A DNA stretch of 45,800 nucleotides from an uncultured Clostridia bacterium (GCA_949106495.1 CARYZD010000006.1:1-45800), one strand, 5' to 3'; counted from the first letter of the stretch, positions 17,797 through 26,780 are shown. Program-made: numbers and translations. Notes: generated by a model not told the origin, from the letters alone.

Positions 17797-18741
17797 ATGA
17801 GCAAAAAAATTATATTAGAAAAGGCTGCACAAGATGTTGTAAGTCAAAGTTCTGTAATACCTTTAATTTTTGAATTACCATTTGAAAAAGGAAGAGAAAT
17901 TTTAGAAAAGGCACAAAATACTCCAGTACATATGTATCCAGTAAATATTGAACTTCAATATTATAATACTACAAAAGGATGTGTAAAAACATTTATTCTT
18001 ACCCCTAAGTGCTGCACAGATATTAAGAAAGTAATATTTTATATTCATGGAGCAGGATGGGTTTTTGGTAGTTTTCATAGTCATGAAAAACTAGTAAGAG
18101 AATTATGTTATAGAACTAATTCTATAGTTATTTTTCCAGAGTATACACGTTCACCAGAAGCTAGATTTCCTATTGCTATTGAACAATGTTTTAAAATATT
18201 AAGTAGGATACCTAATATTTTAAAATGTAGAAATATAGATTTTAATAATACTACATTAACCGTTGCAGGAGATAGTGTTGGTGGAAATATGGCAATTGCT
18301 ATGACATTTATGAATAAACAAAATTGTAATATTAAAATAGATAAGTTATTATTATATTATCCTGTTACAAATGATATCTTTAATACAGATTCATATAATC
18401 AGTTTGCAGAAGGATATTATTTATATAAAGAAGGAATGAAATGGTTTTGGAATCAATATGAACCAGATATTGAAAAGAGAAAGTCTATTTTAGCTACTCC
18501 TTTAAATGCAGATATTAATGAACTAAGAAATATGCCACAGACATTAATTATTAATGGTGAAGCAGATGTACTAAGAGATGAAGGAGAAGCTTTTGCAAAT
18601 AAGTTAAGAGAAGCTGGAAATAACATTACAGCAGTTAGATTTCAAGGTATGATTCATGATTTTGTAATGCTTAATAGTCTAGACCAAACAAATGCATGCA
18701 GAGCTGCTATGGATTTATCTACATCTTGGATTTGTAGATAA
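17797..18741 (+). CDS. alpha/beta hydrolase (HSL-type esterase)
   Basis: This 314-residue cytosolic hydrolase belongs to the alpha/beta-hydrolase fold-3 (hormone-sensitive lipase-like) group. The oxyanion motif is a variant, HGAGWVFGS, instead of HGGGW. The nucleophile elbow is GDSVGGN, the acid lies in NGEADVLRDE and the catalytic His in GMIHDFVML. Such enzymes cleave short acyl esters; the substrate cannot be told from sequence. It is monocistronic, with AAGGAG upstream and a strong terminator after it. Confidence 0.87.
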   Translation: MSKKIILEKAAQDVVSQSSVIPLIFELPFEKGREILEKAQNTPVHMYPVNIELQYYNTTKGCVKTFILTPKCCTDIKKVIFYIHGAGWVFGSFHSHEKLVRELCYRTNSIVIFPEYTRSPEARFPIAIEQCFKILSRIPNILKCRNIDFNNTTLTVAGDSVGGNMAIAMTFMNKQNCNIKIDKLLLYYPVTNDIFNTDSYNQFAEGYYLYKEGMKWFWNQYEPDIEKRKSILATPLNADINELRNMPQTLIINGEADVLRDEGEAFANKLREAGNNITAVRFQGMIHDFVMLNSLDQTNACRAAMDLSTSWICR

Positions 18742-18756
18742 AATTAGTATAATAAA

Positions 18757-18797
18757 ATAACTTTATATAGTGTTATATAAAGTTATTTTTCTTTTTT
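18757..18797 (+). terminator. terminator after the esterase gene
   Basis: A 13-bp perfect stem, ATAACTTTATATA paired with TATATAAAGTTAT, is followed by TTTTCTTTTTT. Confidence 0.92.
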
Positions 18798-18825
18798 AAA
18801 ATATTAGACTGTATATATGTATATC

Positions 18826-18854
18826 TTGCAAATTTAATGCTTTTATAGTAAAAT
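18826..18854 (+). promoter_or_regulatory. promoter of the site-2 protease/tsaD group
   Basis: TTGCAA (18826-18831), a 17-bp spacer and TAAAAT (18849-18854) lie before the three closely spaced genes from 18885 to 21292. Confidence 0.5.
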
Positions 18855-18884
18855 GATATATAGATTTTATTAGGAGATGATAAT

Positions 18885-19538
18885 TTGTTAGATATATTTA
18901 CAAGAGAAGGATTAATTGCTTTTTTATATACATTGCCAGCTTTGCTTATATCATTATCTATACATGAATATGCTCATGCATGGATGGCATATAAGCAAGG
19001 AGATATTACACAAAAGATAAGAGGAAGACTTACACTAGACCCATTTAGACATATAGACCCTATGGGCTTTATATGTATCGCCTTATTTGGTGTAGGTTGG
19101 GGTAAACCAGTAATGGTTGATGATAGAAACTTTAGAAATAAAGCAAAAGGAACAATGCTTACAGCACTTGCAGGACCACTATCAAATTTATTACTAGCTT
19201 TACTTTTAACTATTGTTTTAAAAATTTTAATTATGGCTGGTGTAATAAGCACAGTAGCAACAAGTAAGATTGTAGAAGTATTTTTACAAATGTTTTTATA
19301 TACTATTCAGTTTAATGTAATATTTGGTATATTTAATTTAATACCTTTACCACCACTTGATGGTTCTAAAGTGTTATCGTATTTCTTACCAGGTAGAACA
19401 AAAGCAGTAATGTATACATTAGAAAGATATTCATTTATTATTATATTAGTTATATTTTGTACTAATATAGCTTCATACATAATAAATCCAGCATATACTG
19501 CAATTTTAAAATTGCTAAATTGGATTATATCGTTATAG
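18885..19538 (+). CDS. site-2 protease family (M50) membrane metallopeptidase
   Basis: This 217-residue intramembrane zinc protease has the HEYAH motif (residues 27-31, in LSIHEYAHAWMA) within the first membrane segment. The second metal-binding region reads FNLIPLPPLDGSKVL, with the Asp ligand. Four or five hydrophobic segments are visible and there is no PDZ domain, so it is the minimal type found widely in Firmicutes, whose substrates are unknown. The start is TTG with TAGGAGA upstream. It lies 15 nt before tsaD. Confidence 0.9.
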   Translation: MLDIFTREGLIAFLYTLPALLISLSIHEYAHAWMAYKQGDITQKIRGRLTLDPFRHIDPMGFICIALFGVGWGKPVMVDDRNFRNKAKGTMLTALAGPLSNLLLALLLTIVLKILIMAGVISTVATSKIVEVFLQMFLYTIQFNVIFGIFNLIPLPPLDGSKVLSYFLPGRTKAVMYTLERYSFIIILVIFCTNIASYIINPAYTAILKLLNWIISL

Positions 19539-19553
19539 AAAAGAGGAAAAAAA

Positions 19554-20555
19554 ATGATTTGTTTGGGAATAGAGAGTAGTTGTGATGAAACAGCTGTAGC
19601 AATAATAGAAGATGGAAGAAAAGTACTTGCAAATGTTGTTTCTACACAAATACCAATTCATAAAAAATTTGGTGGTGTTGTTCCTGAAATTGCATCTAGA
19701 AAACACTTAACTAATATATCTTTTGTTGTTAAAGAGGCACTAGATATTGCGAATTTAACATTTAAAGATATAGATTATATAGGAGTAACTTATGGGCCAG
19801 GATTAATTGGTGCATTACTTGTTGGTGTAGCATATGCTAAATCTCTAGCTTATGCTTTAAATATTCCGATTGTACCAACTCATCATATTGCTGGACATAT
19901 AGCAGCAAACTACTTAACTTATCCAGAGCTTAAACCACCATTTATGTCTTTGGTTGTATCAGGTGGACATTCACATTTAATATATGTAAAAGATTATACA
20001 GATTTTGAAATAATAGGAAAAACAAGAGATGATGCAGTAGGAGAGGCTTTTGATAAAGTAGCTCGTGTTTTAGGGCTTCCATATCCTGGAGGACCTGAAG
20101 TAAGTAAACTTGCAAGAGAAGGAAAACATACATATGAATTACCAAAAACTAAATTTGAAAATTATGATTTTAGTTTTAGTGGGATAAAAACAGCAGTAAT
20201 AAATATTGCACATAAAGAAGGAGAAAATTTAAGAAGAGCAGACCTTGCTTGTTCTTTTGAACAAACAGTAACAGATGAGCTTGTACATAACTGTATGTCT
20301 GCTATGAAAGATTTAAAGATAGATAAAGTAGTACTTGCTGGAGGAGTTTCAGCAAATGTAGTTTTAAGAGATAAATTACAAAAAGCGTCTAAAGAGCGTG
20401 GATATGAATGTTTTGTACCAGATTTTAAATATTGTACAGATAATGCAGCAATGATTTCAAGTGCAGCTCATTACAATTATTTATCTGGAAAATATTATGA
20501 AATAGAAGATAAATTAGATTTAAATGCAGTAGCAAATTTAAATATATGTGAATAA
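19554..20555 (+). CDS. tsaD: tRNA N6-threonylcarbamoyladenosine transferase TsaD
   Basis: TsaD transfers the threonylcarbamoyl group to A37 of ANN-decoding tRNAs, with TsaB and TsaE. The 333-residue protein has the opening CLGIESSCDETA, the metal-binding HHIAGH motif (about residues 110-115), the VSGGHSHL nucleotide-binding segment and AGGVSAN near the C-terminus, all diagnostic. AGAGG precedes the ATG. tsaB and tsaE are not in the window. Confidence 0.98.
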   Translation: MICLGIESSCDETAVAIIEDGRKVLANVVSTQIPIHKKFGGVVPEIASRKHLTNISFVVKEALDIANLTFKDIDYIGVTYGPGLIGALLVGVAYAKSLAYALNIPIVPTHHIAGHIAANYLTYPELKPPFMSLVVSGGHSHLIYVKDYTDFEIIGKTRDDAVGEAFDKVARVLGLPYPGGPEVSKLAREGKHTYELPKTKFENYDFSFSGIKTAVINIAHKEGENLRRADLACSFEQTVTDELVHNCMSAMKDLKIDKVVLAGGVSANVVLRDKLQKASKERGYECFVPDFKYCTDNAAMISSAAHYNYLSGKYYEIEDKLDLNAVANLNICE

Positions 20556-20581
20556 AATAATATAGAAAGTTAGGTGATTAA

Positions 20582-21292
20582 ATGGCAATATATGCAATAT
20601 CAGATTTGCACTTATCATTTGGTGTTAATAAGCCAATGAATATTTTTGGTAATGTTTGGGATAATTACGAAGAAACTATAAAACAAAACTGGTTACAAAC
20701 TGTAAAAGAAGAAGATACAGTAATAATACCAGGAGATATATCATGGGCTATGACATTAAATGAAAGCATAAAAGATTTTGAATATATAGATAGTTTACCT
20801 GGGAAAAAAATAATCCTTAGAGGAAATCATGATTATTATTTTTCAACTAAAACGAAAATGCTTAACTTTTTTGAAGAACAAGGATTTAAAGATATACAAA
20901 TTATTCACAATACTGCAATTGAAGTAGAAGATTACATTATTTGTGGTAGTAGAGGATGGGGAAAAACTGAAAATAATAATGCAGAGCAAGATAAAAAAAT
21001 AATTGCAAGAGAAGAAATAAGACTTAAGAATTCTTTAGAACAAGGAAGAAAATTACAAGATGAGTGTCTAGCAAGAGGAGAAAAGAAAGAAATTATTGTT
21101 GCTCTTCATTTTCCACCATTTATTTCTAATTTTGTAAAACTAATGGAAGAATATAATGTAAAAACTTGTATATATGGACATTTACATGGATATGGACATA
21201 ATATGATTAAAGAAGGAACAATAGGAAATATAGATTATAAATTTGTTGGTTGTGATTATACAGGATTTAAACTTATAAAACTAAGTGAATAA
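20582..21292 (+). CDS. metallophosphoesterase (calcineurin-like)
   Basis: This 236-residue cytosolic phosphoesterase has the complete dinuclear metal site of the calcineurin-like superfamily: DLHLS (residues 8-12), GDISW, GNHDYYF, HFPPF and GHLHGYG. It has the architecture of a widespread clostridial family whose substrate is not established. The TTAGGTGATTA leader before the ATG is a weak ribosome site. It lies 26 nt after tsaD and is probably read through from it. Confidence 0.9.
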   Translation: MAIYAISDLHLSFGVNKPMNIFGNVWDNYEETIKQNWLQTVKEEDTVIIPGDISWAMTLNESIKDFEYIDSLPGKKIILRGNHDYYFSTKTKMLNFFEEQGFKDIQIIHNTAIEVEDYIICGSRGWGKTENNNAEQDKKIIAREEIRLKNSLEQGRKLQDECLARGEKKEIIVALHFPPFISNFVKLMEEYNVKTCIYGHLHGYGHNMIKEGTIGNIDYKFVGCDYTGFKLIKLSE

Positions 21293-21307
21293 ATTATAAA
21301 AAAATAC

Positions 21308-21336
21308 TTGAAAAAAAGATAAATTAATGTTACAAT
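21308..21336 (+). promoter_or_regulatory. tRNA-Trp promoter
   Basis: TTGAAA (21308-21313), a 17-bp spacer and TACAAT (21331-21336) lie 15 nt before the mature tRNA 5' end. Confidence 0.65.
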
Positions 21337-21351
21337 TACTATTGTTAGCTT

Positions 21352-21425
21352 AGGGGCATAGTTCATCGGTAGAATAAGAGTCTCCAAAACTCCAGAGCTG
21401 GGTTCGATTCCTAGTGCCCCTGCCA
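21352..21425 (+). tRNA. tRNA-Trp (CCA anticodon)
   Basis: The 7-bp acceptor stem AGGGGCA/TGCCCCT is perfect. The D-arm is GTTC...GAAT. The anticodon loop CTCCAAA gives anticodon CCA, which reads UGG (Trp). The T-arm is CTGGG-TTCGATT-CCTAG. The 3' CCA is encoded (21423-21425). The outermost pair of the anticodon stem is a mismatch (A/C), slightly unusual. It stands alone, with its own promoter and a terminator 11 nt downstream. Confidence 0.95.
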
Positions 21426-21435
21426 TAGTATATAA

Positions 21436-21480
21436 AGTCGCTAATCTTTACTTAGAGTGGTAAAGGTTAGCGTTTTTTTA
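21436..21480 (+). terminator. terminator after tRNA-Trp
   Basis: CGCTAATCTTTAC pairs with GTAAAGGTTAGCG (one G-T wobble) and is followed by seven Ts. Confidence 0.9.
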
Positions 21481-21481
21481 T

Positions 21482-21515
21482 AGGTGTATGACTTTATGGA
21501 AATACACCTGTTTTT
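21482..21515 (+). repeat. second hairpin after tRNA-Trp
   Basis: An 8-bp perfect inverted repeat AGGTGTAT/ATACACCT with a 12-nt loop is followed by GTTTTT. It could be a back-up terminator or part of an expressed leader. Confidence 0.6.
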
Positions 21516-21632
21516 ACACTTGTATAAAATAATATAAGTAAAACAATCTACATAATAATCAACAAGTATAATAACCAGTGGTATAATCAATCTGTAATTT
21601 AATTTTAAATTCAAATCTTTAATAAGAAAGAA

Positions 21633-21746
21633 ATGAATAAACAGAAGGTTAAATTTGATATGCATAACTTAGAAAAATCACGTGTAATGTATGGACTTAG
21701 TCTTGCTCAATTAAATTTAGTTCAAAAAAGTAATTATAATTCCTAA
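21633..21746 (+). CDS. doubtful 37-residue ORF
   Basis: This ORF encodes a 37-residue, mostly helical-looking peptide (ending LSLAQLNLVQKSNYNS). The ribosome site is weak (AAGAAAG). The middle faintly resembles the start of a helix-turn-helix (SRVMYGLSLAQLN), so it may be the remnant of a regulator. It lies in the otherwise empty stretch after tRNA-Trp, 17 nt before the next small ORF. Not recognised. Confidence 0.3.
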   Translation: MNKQKVKFDMHNLEKSRVMYGLSLAQLNLVQKSNYNS

Positions 21747-21763
21747 TTAACATAAGCACACAG

Positions 21764-22003
21764 ATGAATAATACATTGCCTTCAATAACTAAGCAATTAA
21801 CTATTGCAATTATGGATGCAAAAAATAGAGAGGTAATAGAAGGATATATTCCTGTTAAAGGAAGGTTATATATTTATAGCATAAAAAACGAAATAGCTAA
21901 AGAAATACCATGTAATATTTCTGAAGATTCAAAAATAGAGATCACTTCTAATGGATTTAAATTTAATAATGATAACAAATTGTATGAATATACTTTAAAG
22001 TAG
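21764..22003 (+). CDS. hypothetical 79-residue protein
   Basis: This encodes a 79-residue polar protein with alternating hydrophobic residues (TIAIMDA, GRLYIYSI, KIEITSNGFKF), suggesting a small beta-sheet fold, and no membrane segment or Cys pair. It has no clear Shine-Dalgarno sequence, and a stop lies upstream in frame, so this ATG is the only plausible start. A strong terminator follows at 22026. The unusual location, between a tRNA and a terminator, could mark the decayed remains of an integrated element. Not recognised. Confidence 0.45.
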   Translation: MNNTLPSITKQLTIAIMDAKNREVIEGYIPVKGRLYIYSIKNEIAKEIPCNISEDSKIEITSNGFKFNNDNKLYEYTLK

Positions 22004-22025
22004 TTTAATAATTATACCATTTTAA

Positions 22026-22064
22026 GAGTTTAGGAAAATTTCCTAAGCTCTTTTTTTATTTTTT
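22026..22064 (+). terminator. terminator after the small ORFs
   Basis: GAGTTTAGGAAA pairs with TTTCCTAAGCTC (one mismatch) and is followed by TTTTTTTATTTTTT. Its presence supports real transcription across the small ORFs upstream. Confidence 0.88.
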
Positions 22065-22104
22065 CTAAATATTTGCTTTTTATGTTATGTAGTGATATAA
22101 TTAT

Positions 22105-22159
22105 TCACTAGTGAGAGAAATTTGTAATAAAATATAGAAGTAGTATAAATGCTACTTCT
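22105..22159 (+). promoter_or_regulatory. palindrome and leader hairpin upstream of the CDF exporter
   Basis: The 10-bp palindrome TCACTAGTGA (22105-22114) and a perfect 8-bp hairpin AGAAGTAG/CTACTTCT (22136-22159) precede the cation exporter. The first could be an operator. The second lies in the probable leader and has only a weak T tail, so it may be a leader structure rather than a terminator. Confidence 0.4.
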
Positions 22160-22190
22160 TATATTAATATTAAATGGGAGTGAATTAAAA

Positions 22191-23069
22191 TTGAATAGGT
22201 TTGATATAACCAAAAAAGTAGGGATGTTAGGAATAATAGGTAATATTTTTTTGCTAATAATAAAAGCTGTAATTGGATTTATATCTAAGAGTCAAGCTAT
22301 GATAGCTGATGCAGCAAATAGTGCAGGAGACATTTTTGCATCTTTAATGACTGCGATAGGAAATAAAATTGCAAGTGAGCCAAGTGATGAAGATCATAAC
22401 TTTGGACATGGAAAGGCAGAATACATCTTTTCGTTATTTATTAGTATTTCAATGATAGTAATATCAGCTAAAATATTATATGATTCTATATGTTCTGTAA
22501 TATATAAAAATGAAATAGTATTTTCATGGTGGCTAATAGTAGTATGTATTATAACAATAGTAACTAAATTATCATTATATCTATATTCTAAAAGTGCACT
22601 TAAAAAACATAACAATATATTATTAGAATCGAATATGCAAGACCACAAAAACGATTGTATTGCAACAACATTTACAACAATTTCTGTTATATTAAGTAGA
22701 TTTAATATATTTTGGTTTGATGGACTAGTTGGTATTGGAATTTCTATTTGGATTTTCTATACTGGTATAAAAATATTTATAGAAAGTTATAATGTTTTAA
22801 TGGATAAGTCATTGGACGATAGTATAAAAGATGAAATATTTGAGTTTGTAAATAGTTATGAAGAAGTAGAAGGAATACAGGGAATGTATACAATTCCTAC
22901 TGGGTATAAATATATAGCAGTACTTACAATATATGTTGATGGAAACTTAGATACGTTTAAAAGTCATGAAATTGCAGATAAAATTCAAGATGATATAGCA
23001 AATAAATTTGAAGATATAGATAAAGTAATAGTTCATATAGAACCAATAAAAGATAAAAAAATACAATAG
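22191..23069 (+). CDS. cation diffusion facilitator (CDF) family metal exporter
   Basis: This 292-residue CDF-family transporter exports divalent metals in exchange for protons. Six membrane segments are followed by a C-terminal cytosolic dimerisation domain. Metal-site motifs are ADAANSAGD in TM2 (replacing the usual HxxxD with N/D-type ligands), HNFGHGKAE after it and DHKND in TM5. The TM2 and TM5 sites carry a D...D / D...D pattern, more like Mn/Fe exporters than Zn exporters (inference). The start at TTG 22191 is chosen for its GGGAGTG site; the upstream ATG at 22149 lies inside a hairpin. Confidence 0.9.
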   Translation: MNRFDITKKVGMLGIIGNIFLLIIKAVIGFISKSQAMIADAANSAGDIFASLMTAIGNKIASEPSDEDHNFGHGKAEYIFSLFISISMIVISAKILYDSICSVIYKNEIVFSWWLIVVCIITIVTKLSLYLYSKSALKKHNNILLESNMQDHKNDCIATTFTTISVILSRFNIFWFDGLVGIGISIWIFYTGIKIFIESYNVLMDKSLDDSIKDEIFEFVNSYEEVEGIQGMYTIPTGYKYIAVLTIYVDGNLDTFKSHEIADKIQDDIANKFEDIDKVIVHIEPIKDKKIQ

Positions 23070-23102
23070 AAGTGTATATAAAAGCACTTCTATTTTTTCT
23101 TT
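23068..23102 (+). terminator. terminator after the CDF gene
   Basis: A 7-bp stem AGAAGTG/CACTTCT is followed by ATTTTTTCTTTTT. Confidence 0.85.
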
Positions 23103-23145
23103 TTATATGCTAAAATTATAATATTAATTTGAAAGAGGGAATAAA

Positions 23146-23493
23146 ATGAATAATACAGATTTAAAGTTAAAACTAGATAAATTAAGTAGCAAAAGTAGTG
23201 TTGAAGATGTGCAAAACTATATTAAAGATATGATTGAGACTAGAGGATTTAGAAATAGTTTATTAGAGAGAATGTGTCTACTTACAGAAGAAGTAGGAGA
23301 ACTTGCAAAAGAGGTAAGAAAGACAGATAATAATTTAGCTATAGATGTAAATAAAGAATATAGTTCAAGTCTTCAAAATGAAATAACAGATGTATTTATA
23401 TGCTTAATGGGAATGTGTGAACTAATAAATATGGACATTGTAGATGGATTGAAGAATAAAGAAGAAATTAATTTTAAAAGAAATTGGAAGTAA
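23146..23493 (+). CDS. MazG-like nucleotide pyrophosphohydrolase
   Basis: This 115-residue all-alpha protein has the MazG/dUTPase-like metal-binding pattern LTEEVGELAKEVR (EExxE) and a second acidic pair NEITDVFI (ExxD). Members hydrolyse (d)NTPs to monophosphates and clean the nucleotide pool; the exact substrate is unknown. GAGG precedes the ATG. It lies 10 nt upstream of the ABC fusion gene, so they may share a transcript without an obvious functional tie. Confidence 0.85.
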   Translation: MNNTDLKLKLDKLSSKSSVEDVQNYIKDMIETRGFRNSLLERMCLLTEEVGELAKEVRKTDNNLAIDVNKEYSSSLQNEITDVFICLMGMCELINMDIVDGLKNKEEINFKRNWK

Positions 23494-23503
23494 GGAGGAA
23501 TAT

Positions 23504-26092
23504 ATGTTAGAGTTAGAAAATGTTAAGAAAAGTTATAAAACAGCTGAATATACTCAAACAGCATTAGATGATATCTCACTTAAATTTAGAAAAAGTGAAT
23601 TTGTTTCTATTTTAGGGCCAAGTGGTAGTGGAAAAACAACACTTTTAAATATAATTGGTGGACTGGATAGATATGATAGTGGAGACCTTGTAATTAACGG
23701 TAAATCTACTAAGTCATATAAAGATAGAGACTGGGACGAATATAGAAATAATTCTGTAGGATTTATATTTCAAAGTTATAATTTAATAGGGCATATTAGC
23801 GTATTAAGTAATGTTGAAATGAGTATGACATTAAGTGGAGTAGGAAAAAAAGAGAAAAAGAAAAGAGCTTTAGAAGTACTAGAAAAAGTTGGGCTAAAAG
23901 ACCATGCATATAAGAAACCAAATGAACTTTCAGGTGGACAAATGCAAAGAGTAGCAATAGCAAGAGCTCTTGTTAATAATCCAGATATTATACTTGCAGA
24001 TGAACCAACAGGTGCACTGGATAGCACAACATCAGTACAAATAATGGAGCTTATAAAAGAAATATCTAAAGATAAACTAGTTATAATGGTTACACATAAT
24101 CCAGAGCTTGCAGAAAAATACTCATCAAGAATTATTAAGCTTTTAGATAGTAAGATAATAGATGATACTAATCCATATACACCTACAAAAGAGGAGATAG
24201 AAGAGGCTAAGGATAGTGCTAAAAAGTCTAGAAAAACATCTATGAATTTTTTAACAGCCTTATCTCTTAGTATTAATAATTTAAGGACTAAAAAAGGTAG
24301 AACAATACTCACTGCATTTGCTGGAAGTATTGGAATAATAGGAATAGCAACAATAATGTCTCTATCTAATGGTGTACAAGAATATATAAATAGAACTCAA
24401 GAGGAAACCTTGTCTTCTTATCCAATATCAATAGAAGATAAAACTATAGATTCATCTGCTATGATTGAGCTTATGATGGGGCAAAATACACCAAACGTAG
24501 AAAATCAAGAAGAAGGTAGAATATATTCAAATAATATAATGAGTGAAATGATGTCAACAATGTCTTCTAAAATAGAAGAGAATAATCTTAAGAAATTTAA
24601 AGAATATATTGAAGAAAATAAAGGAAATATAGAAGATAGTTTAACAGCAATTGAATATAATTATAACTTAAATTTAAATATATATAGTCAAAGAGATGGA
24701 AAAACATATAGAACAAATCCTAGCCCTGTGTTTGATAAATTAGGATTTGGAGTAGGCAGTACTCAAAGTGCAATGATGTCAGAATTTTCTACAACAGATG
24801 TATTTATGAAACAATTAGATAATGAGTCTTTAGTACATTCTCAATATAATTTACTTGCAGGGAAATGGCCAGAAAAATATAATGAAGTTGTACTTCTTGT
24901 AGATAAAAATAATCAAATAAGTGATTATACATTATATAGTTTAGGTTTAAAGGACCAAGATTTATTAGAAGAAAAAATAGACAGAATAATGGCAGGTAAA
25001 GAAGTAGAAGAAGATGAACAGTCTTCTTATAGCTATGATGATTTATTAAATTTAGAGTTTAAAATTATACCTCAAACAGATTATTATGAAAAAGATGGAA
25101 GTATATGGATAGACAAATCAGAAGATGAAGAATTTATAGATGAAAAATTGAAAGATGCAGAAGAACTAAAAATAGTTGGAATAATTAAAATAAGTGATGA
25201 ATCAGTAGCTGCACAAACAAGTGGTGTAATTCTTTATACTAAAGAGTTAGAAGAACATATAATAAATAAAATAAGTGATACTCAAATAGTAAAAGAACAA
25301 CTAGAAAATGAAACTATAAATGTATTTACAGGGCTAGAGTTTGATGAAGATAACAAATCTAAGACTTTTGATATGAATTCTTTATCAGATGAACAAAAAA
25401 TGTATTTTATGAGTCTTTCACAAGAAGAACTAGCAAATGTAATTAGTGCTTATTCAGAAAATGCTAATGCAACTTATGATAGTGTATTAGAAAAAATTGG
25501 ATATGTTAAAATGGAAGAACCATCTACAATTAAAATATATCCAAAAGATTTTGATGCAAAAGATAAAGTTGAGGAATTTATTTCTGAGTATAATACAAAA
25601 ATGGAAGAAGAAGGAAACGAGGCAGATAAAATAAATTACACTGATACAGTAGGATTAATAATGTCTTCAGTTACTTCAATAGTTAATGTAATAAGTTATG
25701 TTTTAATTGCATTTGTATCTATTTCATTAATCGTTTCATCAATTATGATTGGGATTATAACATATATTTCAGTTTTAGAAAGAACAAAAGAAATTGGAAT
25801 ATTAAGAAGTATTGGTGCTTCAAAAAAAGATATATCAAGAGTATTTAATGCAGAAACTTTAATTATAGGATTTTTTGCTGGAATAATTGGAATAGGAGTA
25901 ACATATCTTTTAACAATTCCTGCAAATGTTATATTAAAAGCTGTTACAGATATATCTAATCTTGTTCAAGTGCCAATAATACCAGCGCTTGTACTTGTTG
26001 GTATAAGTATGATACTTACAGTAATATCTGGAATTATACCATCTAAAATGGCAAGTAAGAAAGACCCAGTAATAGCTTTAAGAACAGAATAA
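23504..26092 (+). CDS. MacB-type ABC transporter, ATPase-permease fusion
   Basis: This 862-residue fusion has an ATPase domain (about 1-225; Walker A GPSGSGKTT, signature LSGGQMQR, Walker B ILADEPTGALDS) joined to an FtsX/MacB-type permease. The permease has one membrane helix at about 265-285 and a large extracellular domain (about 290-725) rich in Asp/Glu/Ser. Three helices follow, the first with the mechanotransmission-style LERTKEIGILRSIGASKKDI. Transporters of this type couple ATP use to work outside the membrane, such as export of peptides or lipids or control of wall enzymes. The substrate is unknown. A GGAGG site precedes the ATG. The last residues, DPVIALRTE, are the typical family ending. 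Confidence 0.93.
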   Translation: MLELENVKKSYKTAEYTQTALDDISLKFRKSEFVSILGPSGSGKTTLLNIIGGLDRYDSGDLVINGKSTKSYKDRDWDEYRNNSVGFIFQSYNLIGHISVLSNVEMSMTLSGVGKKEKKKRALEVLEKVGLKDHAYKKPNELSGGQMQRVAIARALVNNPDIILADEPTGALDSTTSVQIMELIKEISKDKLVIMVTHNPELAEKYSSRIIKLLDSKIIDDTNPYTPTKEEIEEAKDSAKKSRKTSMNFLTALSLSINNLRTKKGRTILTAFAGSIGIIGIATIMSLSNGVQEYINRTQEETLSSYPISIEDKTIDSSAMIELMMGQNTPNVENQEEGRIYSNNIMSEMMSTMSSKIEENNLKKFKEYIEENKGNIEDSLTAIEYNYNLNLNIYSQRDGKTYRTNPSPVFDKLGFGVGSTQSAMMSEFSTTDVFMKQLDNESLVHSQYNLLAGKWPEKYNEVVLLVDKNNQISDYTLYSLGLKDQDLLEEKIDRIMAGKEVEEDEQSSYSYDDLLNLEFKIIPQTDYYEKDGSIWIDKSEDEEFIDEKLKDAEELKIVGIIKISDESVAAQTSGVILYTKELEEHIINKISDTQIVKEQLENETINVFTGLEFDEDNKSKTFDMNSLSDEQKMYFMSLSQEELANVISAYSENANATYDSVLEKIGYVKMEEPSTIKIYPKDFDAKDKVEEFISEYNTKMEEEGNEADKINYTDTVGLIMSSVTSIVNVISYVLIAFVSISLIVSSIMIGIITYISVLERTKEIGILRSIGASKKDISRVFNAETLIIGFFAGIIGIGVTYLLTIPANVILKAVTDISNLVQVPIIPALVLVGISMILTVISGIIPSKMASKKDPVIALRTE

Positions 26093-26187
26093 AATAAAAA
26101 TTTAATTTAAATCTTATTAAATATTATCATAATTTATAAAGTTAAAATATAGTATATAATATATGATAATAAAGGAGAGATTTAAAT

Positions 26188-26745
26188 ATGAGATGTCCTA
26201 ATAAGTGTAGAGTTAAAAATTATTTAGAACGATTTGAAGAAATTTTATGTACAATGGAAAATAAAATGCTTTGTGCAAAGGAAAATGAAGATATTACAAA
26301 ATATTTTATAGAATGTATGATACCACATCATCAAGCAGCAATTTATATGTGTGAAAATTTACTAAATTATACAGAATATAAACCACTAATAGAAATTGCA
26401 AATAATATTATTAAAATGCAAACAAATGGAATTAAAGAAATGAAACAAATATATAAAACTACAGAAGGATATGAAAATTCAGCTGAAAAAACAAGTTGTT
26501 ATGTTGAAAGATATTGTAATATAACTAAAAATATGCTAATAAATATGAGAAATAGTCCTAAATGCATAAGTATAGATATTGATTTTATTAATGAGATGAT
26601 ACCTCATCATGAAGGTGCAATATATATGTGTAAAAACTTATTAGAATATAATATAGATTCACGACTTATTGAAGTGGCAAATTCAATTATTAAAGAGCAA
26701 GAAAATGGTGTAAAAGAGTTAAAAATGCAACTTAGTAAATTGTAA
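26188..26745 (+). CDS. tandem DUF305 protein
   Basis: This 185-residue protein is made of two copies of a DUF305 half. Each has MIPHH (residues 44-48 and 137-141), followed by an AIYMC helix and an xxIIKxQxNGxKExK helix. DUF305 is a ferritin-like four-helix family, often secreted and linked to metal handling. Here no signal peptide is seen, and the N-terminus has two Cys (CPNKC). The His pairs plus Met and Cys residues suggest metal binding, possibly copper (inference). The gene is monocistronic, with AAAGGAGAG upstream and a terminator after it. Confidence 0.87.
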   Translation: MRCPNKCRVKNYLERFEEILCTMENKMLCAKENEDITKYFIECMIPHHQAAIYMCENLLNYTEYKPLIEIANNIIKMQTNGIKEMKQIYKTTEGYENSAEKTSCYVERYCNITKNMLINMRNSPKCISIDIDFINEMIPHHEGAIYMCKNLLEYNIDSRLIEVANSIIKEQENGVKELKMQLSKL

Positions 26746-26746
26746 T

Positions 26747-26780
26747 AAAAGAAGTAATTTTTATTACTTCTTTTATTTTT
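26747..26780 (+). terminator. terminator after the DUF305 gene
   Basis: AAAAGAAGTAAT pairs with ATTACTTCTTTT and is followed by ATTTTTAATT. An A/T run on each side could allow bidirectional use. Confidence 0.85.

Noticed and set aside
23776..24312. 178-codon minus-strand ORF within the ABC fusion gene
   Set aside because: It lies antisense to the conserved ATPase motifs (signature and Walker B), has no ribosome site and gives an unstructured Ser/Leu-rich product.
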